Origin: Spirochaetota bacterium
Lineage (GTDB): Bacteria; Spirochaetota; Spirochaetia; SZUA-6
Assembly: GCA_013151965.1 (NCBI GenBank)
Contig: JAADHF010000083.1
Span: 1 to 63,165 of the forward strand
Direction of reading: 5' to 3'
DNA length: 63,165 bases
The notes under the pieces: generated by a model
Database searches by the model: none
Told to the model about the DNA's origin: nothing
Seen by the model: only the letters and a program-made list of their open reading frames with translations
Made by a program: the position numbers and the translations under genes
Shown here: positions 54,362-63,037 of the stretch, one piece after another
Layout: each line of letters starts with the position of its first letter
How positions within the stretch are numbered: the first letter of the stretch is position 1

Positions 54362-55246
54362 GTGAAGCGTACAACATATACTGGCTGGACATTCCTTATC
54401 CCTGCAATGCTTGTCGTTGCAGGGATAGTGGGATTTCCTTTTATAAAAACGATCTACACCAGTTTATTTAATGCTCCTTTGATTGCATATACGAGGAAGG
54501 CAGAGTGGGTTGGATTTGAGAATTTTATCTATGCGTTCATTAACCCTTCTTTCATGGGTGGGGTCTTCCATACCATTTATTTTTCCCTGCTCTCTATTTC
54601 ACTGAATATCCTTCTGGGTGTGCTCACGGCTATGCTATTGAATCAGAAGTTTTTCGGAAGAGCTTTTGTTCGAACTTTGGTCATCCTGCCATGGGCACTC
54701 CCTACGGTTGTGAATGCTGTCCTCTGGCGCTGGATATACAACCCGACTTATGGAGCACTAAACGCCTTGCTGACACAGCTACACATTATACAAAATTACA
54801 GGGACTGGTTAGGCAGTGCAGGTCTCAGCACCATGACAATGGTTGTTCTTGCCGATACATGGAAAAATTATCCGCTCGTTACGATACTGGTCCTGGCCGG
54901 TCTTCAAATGATCCCAAAAGAAATTTATGAGGCCGTGAAAGTGGATGGTGCTAATTGGTGGAACACATTTTGGCGTATTACTCTTCCGGGCGTGCGGCCT
55001 GCACTTTTAGTTGCACTTGTTCTGAAAACAATCGATGGCCTTCGAGTATTCGATATAGTCTATCTTATGACAGCCGGAGGTCCGGCTAGTGCAACTAAGA
55101 CTATCTCATTCTACGTATATCAGGAAGCATTCGGTTTTCTGCGCCTGGGCCAGGCATCGGCTTTTTCGGTAATTAATGTGACCATTATTTTCGTATTTGT
55201 AATCTTTTACATCAAGTTTATTCGTTCGGAGGGAATTTCAGGGTGA
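54362..55246 (+). CDS. ABC importer 1 permease (MalF-like)
   Basis: 294 residues, six transmembrane helices. The EAA loop EIYEAVKVDGANWWNTFWRI contacts the ATPase. GTG start at 54362 with a weak ribosome-binding site. Paired with the permease at 55243. Confidence 0.9.
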   Translation: MKRTTYTGWTFLIPAMLVVAGIVGFPFIKTIYTSLFNAPLIAYTRKAEWVGFENFIYAFINPSFMGGVFHTIYFSLLSISLNILLGVLTAMLLNQKFFGRAFVRTLVILPWALPTVVNAVLWRWIYNPTYGALNALLTQLHIIQNYRDWLGSAGLSTMTMVVLADTWKNYPLVTILVLAGLQMIPKEIYEAVKVDGANWWNTFWRITLPGVRPALLVALVLKTIDGLRVFDIVYLMTAGGPASATKTISFYVYQEAFGFLRLGQASAFSVINVTIIFVFVIFYIKFIRSEGISG

Positions 55247-56100
55247 GAAGATCATCTTATTACAGACACAAGATCTTAAAACTTATATTTATCTATTTTT
55301 TTGTTATTTTACTAATTGCAAGTATAATTGCTCCTTTTTTCTGGCTTATTGTTTCGAGCCTTGCCAGCCTCAAGGATCTGGTAGCAAAACCGCTCCACTG
55401 GATACCCCGGCATTTAAACCTGGAAAGATACCGGGAAATATTTTTGGGACAGATAGGAATATCTTTCCGGTATGCATTACGAAACAGTATTCTGGTAGCT
55501 TTATTATCGACTAGCGTAAGCTTCGTCTTATCGCTATTAGCTGCTTATTCTCTTTCACGCTTTCCCGGAAAATACCGCTCGAATATCCTGTATGTAATGC
55601 TTGCTACATATATGATGCCTCCTGTGGCTATTCTGCTCTCATTATATATAATGCTTCGCCAGATTCATCTTGTGAATACAATATGGGGACTATCAATTGT
55701 CTATTGCTCGTTTTTGACCCCCTTTCTTACATGGATACTGAAAGGCTTTATTGATACAATACCAAAAGAAATAGAAGAAGCGGCTACAATCGACGGAGCA
55801 AATAGAATCTTAATACTACTGCGAATCGTAATCCCGGTTGCTATACCGGGTATCATTGCGGCAGTGCTTTTAGGGGTCCTCATGTCATGGGATGAATTTT
55901 TTTATGCTTTAATTTTCACATCTACTAACAAAGCAATCACGTTACCTGTAGCTATAGCACAATTTACGAAACGTCACTCGATCGATTACGGAATGATGGC
56001 TGCAGGAGGTGTAGTAGCTGCTCTGCCGCCTATAATTTTAGCAGTTTTACTTCAACGTTATCTCATTCAAGGATTAACAAGCGGTAGTGTAAAAGGATGA
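55243..56100 (+). CDS. ABC importer 1 permease (MalG-like)
   Basis: 285 residues, six transmembrane helices, EAA loop EIEEAATIDGANRILILLRI. GTG start in a GTGA overlap with the upstream permease stop. The UroD-like gene follows 19 bases after its stop, so the importer and that enzyme are probably one operon. Confidence 0.9.
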   Translation: MRRSSYYRHKILKLIFIYFFVILLIASIIAPFFWLIVSSLASLKDLVAKPLHWIPRHLNLERYREIFLGQIGISFRYALRNSILVALLSTSVSFVLSLLAAYSLSRFPGKYRSNILYVMLATYMMPPVAILLSLYIMLRQIHLVNTIWGLSIVYCSFLTPFLTWILKGFIDTIPKEIEEAATIDGANRILILLRIVIPVAIPGIIAAVLLGVLMSWDEFFYALIFTSTNKAITLPVAIAQFTKRHSIDYGMMAAGGVVAALPPIILAVLLQRYLIQGLTSGSVKG

Positions 56101-56119
56101 TAATATATGAGGTTATACA

Positions 56120-57206
56120 ATGGACCTATTAAAAAATAACAGAATAAGACCTGATATCGAAGAGTTTCTCGAAGTAGTAAAAAGAGAGAAAAGACCTAAG
56201 AGGGTTCACTTTATCGAGTTATTTATAGACGACGAGATAAAGGATGTAATCTGTGAACAATATGATTTAACAGAAGGAATAAATAGAACCGACCCCTTTT
56301 ATAATCTTAAACGTGAAATCAAAATCCATGAATTTCTAGGATATGATGTTTTCAATGTAAGTCTTGTCCATGATGACCTGTTTGGGGGTCAATGCCCACG
56401 ACACGACTGTTATCAATAAACAGTACAGAGGAAACCGTGAATGGACCGAAGAGCATCAGGGTCCTATTCAGACATGGGGAGATATAGAAACTTATCCCTG
56501 GCCGAAGGTTTCGGATATTGATTTCGGTCCGCTGGACTGGCTTAAGAACAACCTGCCTGAAAACATGGGATGCTATAGCCTTACGGCCCATATATTCGAA
56601 ACGATAACGTTTTTATTCGGATACGAAACCTTCTGTTATAAAACTTTTGACGATCCTGATCTTATCAATGCGGTGGGAGAAATAGTCGGCCGGTTTTTTA
56701 TTGAATATACCAGAACCATTTGTGATTATCCTTGTGTACCCCTTGTATGGGGCTCGGATGATATGGGATTCCGCACCGGTACTCTTGCATCACCCGAATT
56801 CCTCAAAGAAAAGATACTTCCATGGCATAAACAATGCGCTGAGATTGCACATGATAAAAACAAGCTGTATTTTCTTCACAACTGCGGAAATATTGAAAAA
56901 ATAATGGACGATCTGATTAATGATGTCGGCATCGATGCAAAACATTCTTTTGAAGATTCTATTATGCCGGTGACCAGGGTATATAAAAAATACGGCAGCC
57001 GCATAGCAATTCTCGGCGGCATCGACGTTGATTTTCTCTGCAGAGCAGACGAAAAATCCATAAGGGAAAAGGTAAAAAATACACTGCAAATATGTATGGA
57101 GGGTTCGGGATATTGCCTTGGAACAGGAAATACCGTGGCAAATTACATTCCCGTTAATAACTATCTCGCGATGATGGACGAAGGAAGAAAATACAAAATA
57201 TTTTAA
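56120..57206 (+). pseudogene. UroD-like (corrinoid methyltransferase fold) gene split by a frameshift
   Basis: Frame 1 from ATG 56120 (GAGGT 7 bases upstream) reads to a G5 run at 56384-56388 and then ends at 56419; frame 2 continues to 57206. Removing one G joins them into ~361 residues. The second half has the zinc site FLHNCGNIEKI (His, Cys) and a later Cys in GYCLGTGNT, as in MtaA-type methyltransferases. So the catalytic core looks intact. The frameshift could be a pseudogene mutation, a phase-variable tract, or a read error. Located directly after the sugar importer; its substrate is unknown. Confidence 0.75.
56256..56383 (+). repeat. 128-base direct repeat, copy 1
   Basis: Inside the UroD-like gene. 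Identical to 63038-63165 except A56292 versus G63074. It ends immediately before the G5 frameshift run. Confidence 0.95.
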
Positions 57207-57236
57207 TTAAAAACTCTTAATCTATGACTAATAGAA

Positions 57237-57506
57237 TTAACTTTTCTCTTTTTTATCAAAAAACTCTCCGTTTGTAAAAGCGGCTGATTCAAGAAAACGG
57301 CTAAAAGCGGGTATATTCCGGGTTAAGGCTTCGGCCATAATCTCTTCTTTTAAGTAATCGCCAATATATGAGTTCAAAAGTCTAACCGGATTTTCTTCGA
57401 GATAATGCCTGGGCAGCATGCCATGGTTTAAACATCGATAGAGATCAAAATCAGGAATTTCGGATGAAACAAGAGGAAAAAGTTCATAACGGACAGTACG
57501 CCCCCC
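57237..57506 (-). pseudogene. internal fragment of a DUF4143 (AAA_14) ATPase gene
   Basis: An open frame without start from 57506 down to a stop at 57237. It reads RYELFPLVSSEIPDFDLYR, HGMLPRHYL, YIGDYLKEEIMAEALTRNIP, AFSRFLESAAFTNGE, which matches the middle of the large bacterial/archaeal ATPases with a C-terminal DUF4143 region. Both the P-loop part and the C-terminal domain are missing. Sits between the UroD-like gene and the IS remnant. Confidence 0.65.
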
Positions 57507-57539
57507 TTAAGAAAGTGACACAGCCGGGGGCAGAAATCC

Positions 57540-58940
57540 CAACCGTGACCTGCGGAAAGTCGGTTAGACAATACTGTCTGGGCTGAACCATCATTACGAA
57601 AAGTTTTCCACTTAAGTTATTCAGAAAAGCAATTTTGTTTTTTTCCCCGTTTTATTGTATGTGGCCACCTCGACATCACCTACAATCTCCACTACTCAAA
57701 ATGAATACATCCCACGAGGAAGAAACGTTCTACACACTATTTTCGAGAATCACTTCCAGGATTTTGTCGATCACTACGAAGAGAAGTATGAAAAGGACTA
57801 TGGTAAATATCGCCTTGACCGCATAATTTCAGTAATCAAAAACTTTCTTGATTGCGGTGATTATATAAAGGGTATTGCGCGCATAAGGTGTGTAAATCCT
57901 AATTGCGGTTTCGACTATTTTGTTCCCTTTTCCTGCAAAGGCTTTTACTTATGCCCAAGTGCCTGCGCTTGTTTTTTAAGCATGACAGGAAGCTGTTCGG
58001 CGAAGTATCAAGGCTCATTTTTCAATGATACAGTCTTTCTATAATGAAGCTGCAGGCAAGACTATCAGAACAGCATCTGTAATATCTTTCCAGACGGCGG
58101 GTGATTTTCTCCGGTTCAATTCCCATTATCACAGTATCGTTTTAGAGGGTGGTTTTGATGAAGAGGAGAACTTTGTTTTCATCCCCTTTGGCAACCTTGA
58201 TGAAATGAGTGAATACTTTAGAAGAATAATCGTGAAGTTCTTTTTGGACAAGAAACTGATCAACGAACGCTTTGCTCAAAATCTATTAACATGGCGGCAC
58301 AGTGGATTTTCCATAAACAATGAGATCAGGATTTACGGTTCGGATGAAAAAGCTAGGGAAAATCTATCCCAATATATCGCACGCCCTCCAATTTCTCTGA
58401 AAAAGGTATTTTACGAGCCGTTTCACTTAAAGGTCCTTTTTAAGACAAAATACAACAACTATTTCAAAGAAAATGTGAAAATGTTCGACGCAGAAGATTT
58501 CATAGCTGATTTGACATTACACATACCGCCAAAGAACGTGCAGTATATCCGACGTTATGGATTATATGCTTCCCGCACACGAGGAATTTGGATTTCAATG
58601 CCGGAGGTTATTGCACGCGCCCCTCAAAGGCTTAAAAGAATGAGCATCTTAATAATGTGGGCATGGAAGCTGAAGGGGAGCAAGAAGATCATGATATATT
58701 CTTTTCTGAGAAGGAGAAACGCCCTGTATGGGCAAAACTTCCGGCAAAGGTTTATGAAGTTCACCCCTTTACCTGTCCAAAATGCCAATCTGATATGAGC
58801 ATTATTGCAGTCATAATGGACCCTGGAGAAATCAACAAAATCTTGCAGCATCTTGTGAAAGTAGGGAGATCCCCTCCTGGGATAAATACCACAAGTCTAA
58901 ACTAAACTTTCTTTCCCTCATTGGGCAGGTTCAAGGTTGA
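57540..58940 (+). mobile_element. decayed IS91-like element (boundaries approximate)
   Basis: Covers the broken Y2-type transposase. A hairpin at 57562-57588 (GGTT, AGACA-ATAC-TGTCT, AACC) upstream may be part of the element's end. No target duplication is expected for rolling-circle elements, and ends are not resolved. Confidence 0.5.
57655..58905 (+). pseudogene. IS91-family transposase, multiply frameshifted and deleted
   Basis: Three frames carry successive parts. 57655 onward: zinc-binding N-terminus, LDCGDYIKGIARIRCVNPNC then FVPFSCKGFYLCPS. After an internal deletion, 58025-58798: Y2 core with GDFLRFNSHYHSIVLEGGF, FAQNLLTWRHSGFSI, YIRRYGLYASRTRG. 58657-58905: C-terminus with VYEVHPFTCPKCQSDMSIIA. 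At least two frameshifts and one deletion; it cannot encode a working transposase. Confidence 0.75.
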
Positions 58941-59120
58941 AGTAGGTTTTGTTGCTTCCCTTAAGACCCTGTTTTACCAGTTTTGATGAAAATTTCCCAT
59001 GTAAATCAGACCCTTTATAGTTTTTTTCCTACTATCAATTGTTTGCTCATATTTTTTTGCATTCCTGACTGCAATTCCCAAGTTTTCTCTTATTTCCTTG
59101 ATTTCCCGTCTATCCTGTGA

Positions 59121-59426
59121 TATAAGTCTTACTATCACTTGGAAAAAATTGATCCATACCTGAAAAAATACAAAGAAGCAGAGAGCTGTCGTAAATATCT
59201 GCTTAATAACAAGGAGCTTTTGAGACATCCATTCTTTCGCAAAATGGGTCTGTGTACTTCCGGTGGTATTGTCGAATCAGGATGCGGGCATGTCATTGGA
59301 GCTAGGGTTAAACAATCCGGCATGCATTGGACGGTTCAGGGGTCTAACGCTATTATTGCTATGCGGCGTTCAGAGCTTAGCGGGAGATCCGATGATTTTA
59401 TGACCGGGTGGAGAAAATCTGCTTGA
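59121..59426 (+). pseudogene. C-terminal fragment of an ISKra4-like transposase
   Basis: An open frame of 101 codons without a start codon. GLCTSGGIVESGCGHVIGAR, VKQSGMHWTVQGSNAIIAMR and SELSGRSDDF match the C-terminus of ISKra4-type transposases. Between it and the IS91 remnant (58906-59120) no gene is identified; a minus-strand frame there (end 58974) reads a Lys-rich helix of unknown origin. Confidence 0.6.
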
Positions 59427-59595
59427 AATAACGAAATTGTCGTGCACCCTTGCTCTAGCAACTTTCATGCTCTGATTCTCCACATAGCCAAATGATTCTC
59501 TCAATCTTTCAGAATCGTTTATTTCTAAAACAGAGCCACCATCAATTCTATTTTTTGTATCTATAGCTTGATGACATTGGCGAGACGTATCGCAC

Positions 59596-60405
59596 CTAGC
59601 CCTTTATTGCACCAACTATAATACCGCTGACGATATATTTCTGGAATATGAAATATAACACCAGTATAGGAATCATTGACAGAATAACTGCTGCGAATGC
59701 AATATTTACGTATTGAGCGTACTGACCGAACAGATAAAACTGTATCAGCGGCAGTGTACGGACACTTTCCTTCTGCATAAAGAGCATCGGTACAATGAAG
59801 TCGTTCCATGATGCAAGAGCAACAAGAATAATTGTTGTTACTGTGACCGGTTTCAGCAGTGGAAATACAACCTTGAAGAATGTCCCATATTGGGTGCAAC
59901 CGTCAATACGCGAGGCTTCTTCTAGTTCTAAAGGTACTGTTTTAATAAAACACGAATAGAAGAATGAGTAGAATCCTATTAATATGCCTGTCTGCACTAT
60001 CATCAGAGTTGGAAGTTTATTAAGCATATGAAATATTTTCAACTGATTGTAAAGCGGATACATAATTACCTGAAAAGGCAGTAAAATACTGAACTGAAAA
60101 AAGTAATACAATGAATTATAAAACCAATTGTCTATCCTTACAATTTTATATGATGCCATGGATGTAACTATAACAACAGCAACCACAACGATTGTGGCGG
60201 TAACAGTACTGTTCATTAACCCTTTCATATAACCCGGCAGCTGAATAGCATCGGCAAAATTCTTCAGATTCAGCCTGGTTGGAAAAGAAATCGGGTTATT
60301 AGCTATTTCCACTGGCGTTTTAAATGCATAGAGAATTGCAAAATAAAATGGAAATAGAAAGATAATTGTGATGAACCATAATATGAGCGCTCGTATTATT
60401 TTCAT
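59596..60405 (-). CDS. ABC importer 2 permease (MalG-like)
   Basis: 269 residues, six transmembrane helices; EAA loop ELEEASRIDGCTQYGTFFKV. ATG overlaps the upstream permease stop by 4 bases. C-terminal FIFQKYIVSGIIVGAIKG is typical of MalG-like sugar permeases. Last gene of importer 2. Confidence 0.9.
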   Translation of the reverse strand: MKIIRALILWFITIIFLFPFYFAILYAFKTPVEIANNPISFPTRLNLKNFADAIQLPGYMKGLMNSTVTATIVVVAVVIVTSMASYKIVRIDNWFYNSLYYFFQFSILLPFQVIMYPLYNQLKIFHMLNKLPTLMIVQTGILIGFYSFFYSCFIKTVPLELEEASRIDGCTQYGTFFKVVFPLLKPVTVTTIILVALASWNDFIVPMLFMQKESVRTLPLIQFYLFGQYAQYVNIAFAAVILSMIPILVLYFIFQKYIVSGIIVGAIKG

Positions 60406-61256
60406 ATTTCTATCTCCTTTCTTTTAAGTATTGCTGTTACAATATATGTGACAATTAGGATGAATATCAAGAACACCAAGGCTACCATCTGTGCATAGCC
60501 TGTTTTGTAAAATGGAAACTCATATTGATATATGTACATGGCCATGGTCATTGATGATGTTCCCGGACCACCATTTGTTGCAACGAAGGAATAATCAAAC
60601 TGCCTTAGCCCTAGACCAAGCCACAGGGGGATACAGTATGCAAAAGCCGGAGCCATAAATGGGATTGTGATTTTAATAAATTTCTGAATCGAATTTGCTC
60701 CGTCAATTTGTGCCGCTTCCATCAACTCTTTCGGTACGGTTTTTAGTGCTGCATAGTATATTACCATTGCAAGTCCTGTTTCTTTCCATATGGACATGAT
60801 GCTTAAGCCAATCATAACCGTTGAAGCGCTGGACAGCGGACTGCTGATGCCGAAAAAACGCGTGCCGAAATCATTAAAAACATATACCCACATATATGAT
60901 GTCAGTACAAGGCTTACTACCATCGGCATGAAAATGAATGTTTTTATTAAATTGGAGCTTTTAAAGGTTTTGTTCAGCATAACTGCCAGCGTAAGCCCAA
61001 AAAAGTTCACAAAGAAGAGGGTAACAACAGTGAAAAAAATGGTGTTGCCGAATGGCTGAAGAATTTCGTCATCATGGAATATTGAAAAAAGATTTTTAAG
61101 CCCTACATAATTATATGTATTATTAATGCCGTTCCAATCGGTAAAGGCAATATTGATACCTCTTAGGAATGGTATAATAATCACGAACAAGAAAATTACC
61201 AGTGCTGGGACAACAAACGTAAAACTCTGGATTTTGTCAGTAAATTTTCTATGCAC
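60402..61256 (-). CDS. ABC importer 2 permease (MalF-like)
   Basis: 284 residues, six transmembrane helices; EAA loop ELMEAAQIDGANSIQKFIKI. GTG start at 61256 with AAGG upstream. Separated from the binding-protein gene by a stem-loop at 61277-61323. Confidence 0.9.
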   Translation of the reverse strand: MHRKFTDKIQSFTFVVPALVIFLFVIIIPFLRGINIAFTDWNGINNTYNYVGLKNLFSIFHDDEILQPFGNTIFFTVVTLFFVNFFGLTLAVMLNKTFKSSNLIKTFIFMPMVVSLVLTSYMWVYVFNDFGTRFFGISSPLSSASTVMIGLSIMSIWKETGLAMVIYYAALKTVPKELMEAAQIDGANSIQKFIKITIPFMAPAFAYCIPLWLGLGLRQFDYSFVATNGGPGTSSMTMAMYIYQYEFPFYKTGYAQMVALVFLIFILIVTYIVTAILKRKEIEI

Positions 61257-61276
61257 AGGTAACCTTCTGTAAAAAT

Positions 61277-61323
61277 ATCATCACTCTTGCCTCTGACTAA
61301 AGTTCAAAGGCAAAAGTGATGAT
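61277..61323 (-). repeat. long stem-loop between SBP and permease genes
   Basis: Arms of 16 bases (61277-61292 and 61308-61323) pair with one wobble around a 15-base loop; no T-run. Such intercistronic hairpins usually protect the upstream SBP message and lower permease expression. Confidence 0.7.
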
Positions 61324-61347
61324 TGTTAAATCATATTAATTGCGTTA

Positions 61348-62631
61348 TTATTTGCTTCGAGCACCAGCCATGGCTTTATCCATAGACTTCAGGTAGTCAT
61401 CAGCGCTTGCATCTGGTTTTACAAAGCACCATCCCTGCATAAGCTGATCCCAAGTTATTGCGAACTGACCAGAGAATGCTGTTTCTGCCATGGCATTGTA
61501 GCCTTGACCGGCCTGCAGTGTTGCGTTCATATCCTCAATAATCGGATCGAGATTGGCTGCCTTAGCACCCTTGATTGCTGGTACAGCAGAAACATCTGTT
61601 GCCCAGGTGGATGCTGCATCAGGTGAGGTAGCATAAGTAAAGAAAGCTTTTGCGATATCTACATTCTGACCTTTAGCACTGATCATCCAAGTATCATCCG
61701 TATTGTACTGCATTTTATTTTTTTCAGGGTCATTAAAGAACGGATACAAAAACGCACCAAAGTTACCCTTAGGACCATAGTTGCGGATACTACTAACAGC
61801 CCAGCTGCCGATTATGATCATTGCAGCCTTGCCGCTGGCAAAATCCTGCTCGGATCGATCAACACCCACGGAAGTTGCGCTTTTATCCGTGTATGTATTT
61901 ATTGTCTGCCAATGGGTAAGGAAAACCTTTAACAAAGGATAATCGGAGGGTTTCATTTTCCCTGACATGATGTCGGCACGCATGGTAGGTATCTGAGCAA
62001 GCATGCCGCCGAAAGACTGTGCCCAATAACTGCCACCAACGGATGCCAAATCCTTATATCCTGCTGCAACAGGTGTCACACCATTTTTCTTGAGCGTATC
62101 CATAACAGATACAAATTCATCCCATGTTTTGGGGATTTTAATATCGTATTTTGCAAAGATGTCTTTATTGTATATTACACCGGAAAGCATTAAATCCATC
62201 GGAATACCATAGACCTTGCCATCAAGCATTACATCTTTAAGTACGGATTCGAGTATGTTTTTTGTAAAAGGTTCGTTAGTGATATCTAGAACATTGCCTG
62301 AATTTACGACCTCAGCAAAGCTCTTTGGATTACCGAACATGATATCAGGTACATCATTGGAAGCAATTTTCATATTAAGCGTATTCGTATATTGGTCAAG
62401 GCTCATACCTTGAATTGTGACCTGAACATTCGGGTTTTCTGCTTTAAAACCGTCAACTGTATCATTCAAGGCTTTTAATTTGCCGGTTTCAATGAGGTAG
62501 TGCATGATTGTGAGTTCCGCCTTTTTGCCTTCTTTTTGCCCTCCTGCAAAAACAGGAATGCTTAGCATCCCAAACATAAGCACAATGGCGATAAAAATGA
62601 GTTTCTTAGATTTACATCTCTTCTTTACCAT
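61348..62631 (-). CDS. extracellular carbohydrate-binding protein of ABC importer 2
   Basis: 427 residues from ATG 62631 (GGAGGA 9 bases upstream; the frame is open to 62646). Signal peptide ends VFAGG-QKEG without a lipobox. Family-1 sugar-binding body: ELTIMHYLIETG, DVPDIMFGNPKSFAEVVNSG, VYGIPMDLMLSGVIYNKDIF, GKAAMIIIGSWAVSSI. No ATPase in the operon. Not closely similar by eye to the SBP of importer 1. Sugar unknown. Confidence 0.9.
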   Translation of the reverse strand: MVKKRCKSKKLIFIAIVLMFGMLSIPVFAGGQKEGKKAELTIMHYLIETGKLKALNDTVDGFKAENPNVQVTIQGMSLDQYTNTLNMKIASNDVPDIMFGNPKSFAEVVNSGNVLDITNEPFTKNILESVLKDVMLDGKVYGIPMDLMLSGVIYNKDIFAKYDIKIPKTWDEFVSVMDTLKKNGVTPVAAGYKDLASVGGSYWAQSFGGMLAQIPTMRADIMSGKMKPSDYPLLKVFLTHWQTINTYTDKSATSVGVDRSEQDFASGKAAMIIIGSWAVSSIRNYGPKGNFGAFLYPFFNDPEKNKMQYNTDDTWMISAKGQNVDIAKAFFTYATSPDAASTWATDVSAVPAIKGAKAANLDPIIEDMNATLQAGQGYNAMAETAFSGQFAITWDQLMQGWCFVKPDASADDYLKSMDKAMAGARSK

Positions 62632-62716
62632 AATTCTTTCCTCCATTCATAATAATAACTCAAATTAACCTCTCAACGAGAGGCGAGATACCTGTTATAT
62701 AAATCAAATCCCACAA

Positions 62717-62733
62717 TATCAATATTATTGATA
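62717..62733. promoter_or_regulatory. candidate operator, copy 1
   Basis: TATCAAT at 62717-62723, spacer ATT, ATTGATA at 62727-62733. Lies roughly 13-29 bases downstream of the predicted importer 2 transcript start, a position suited to repression. Confidence 0.6.
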
Positions 62734-62752
62734 TATAACAAATATTACGTTT

Positions 62753-62781
62753 ATTATAAGTTGCCCAACCAGGCATGTCAA
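62753..62781 (-). promoter_or_regulatory. consensus sigma-70 promoter of importer 2
   Basis: TTGACA at 62776-62781 and TATAAT at 62753-62758 on the minus strand, spacer 17; both hexamers match consensus. Confidence 0.85.
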
Positions 62782-62993
62782 GGAAAATTGCTTATTAATT
62801 AATTGACTCTACTGCAAGAAGGTAAATTTACTATCTCTAATGCCCTTATTTGGCACTTAGAAGGTCTGATTTAGAGCAAAAAGTTAGTTTTTGCAGAGGA
62901 GTCATTAATAAAAAAGATTAAGCTATACCGTTTTTTATAAACAGACAAGCTATATAGGCATGCTTTGATATAATAGCCTGATATCCTGTATAG

Positions 62994-63010
62994 TATCAAT
63001 TATATTGATA
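62994..63010. promoter_or_regulatory. candidate operator, copy 2
   Basis: TATCAAT at 62994-63000, spacer TAT, ATTGATA at 63004-63010. Same arms as copy 1, next to the possible rightward promoter. Confidence 0.6.
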
Positions 63011-63037
63011 AATGATAGCAAAAGTTATATTCCTCCT

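Larger units (their letters stand above)
62632..63037. other. regulatory intergenic region of the divergent importer 2 / UroD copy 2
   Basis: No gene seen. It holds the importer 2 promoter, two copies of the palindrome TATCAAT-N3-ATTGATA and a possible plus-strand promoter (TTGATA near 62967, TATAGT near 62989, spacer about 18). Very AT-rich. Confidence 0.6.
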
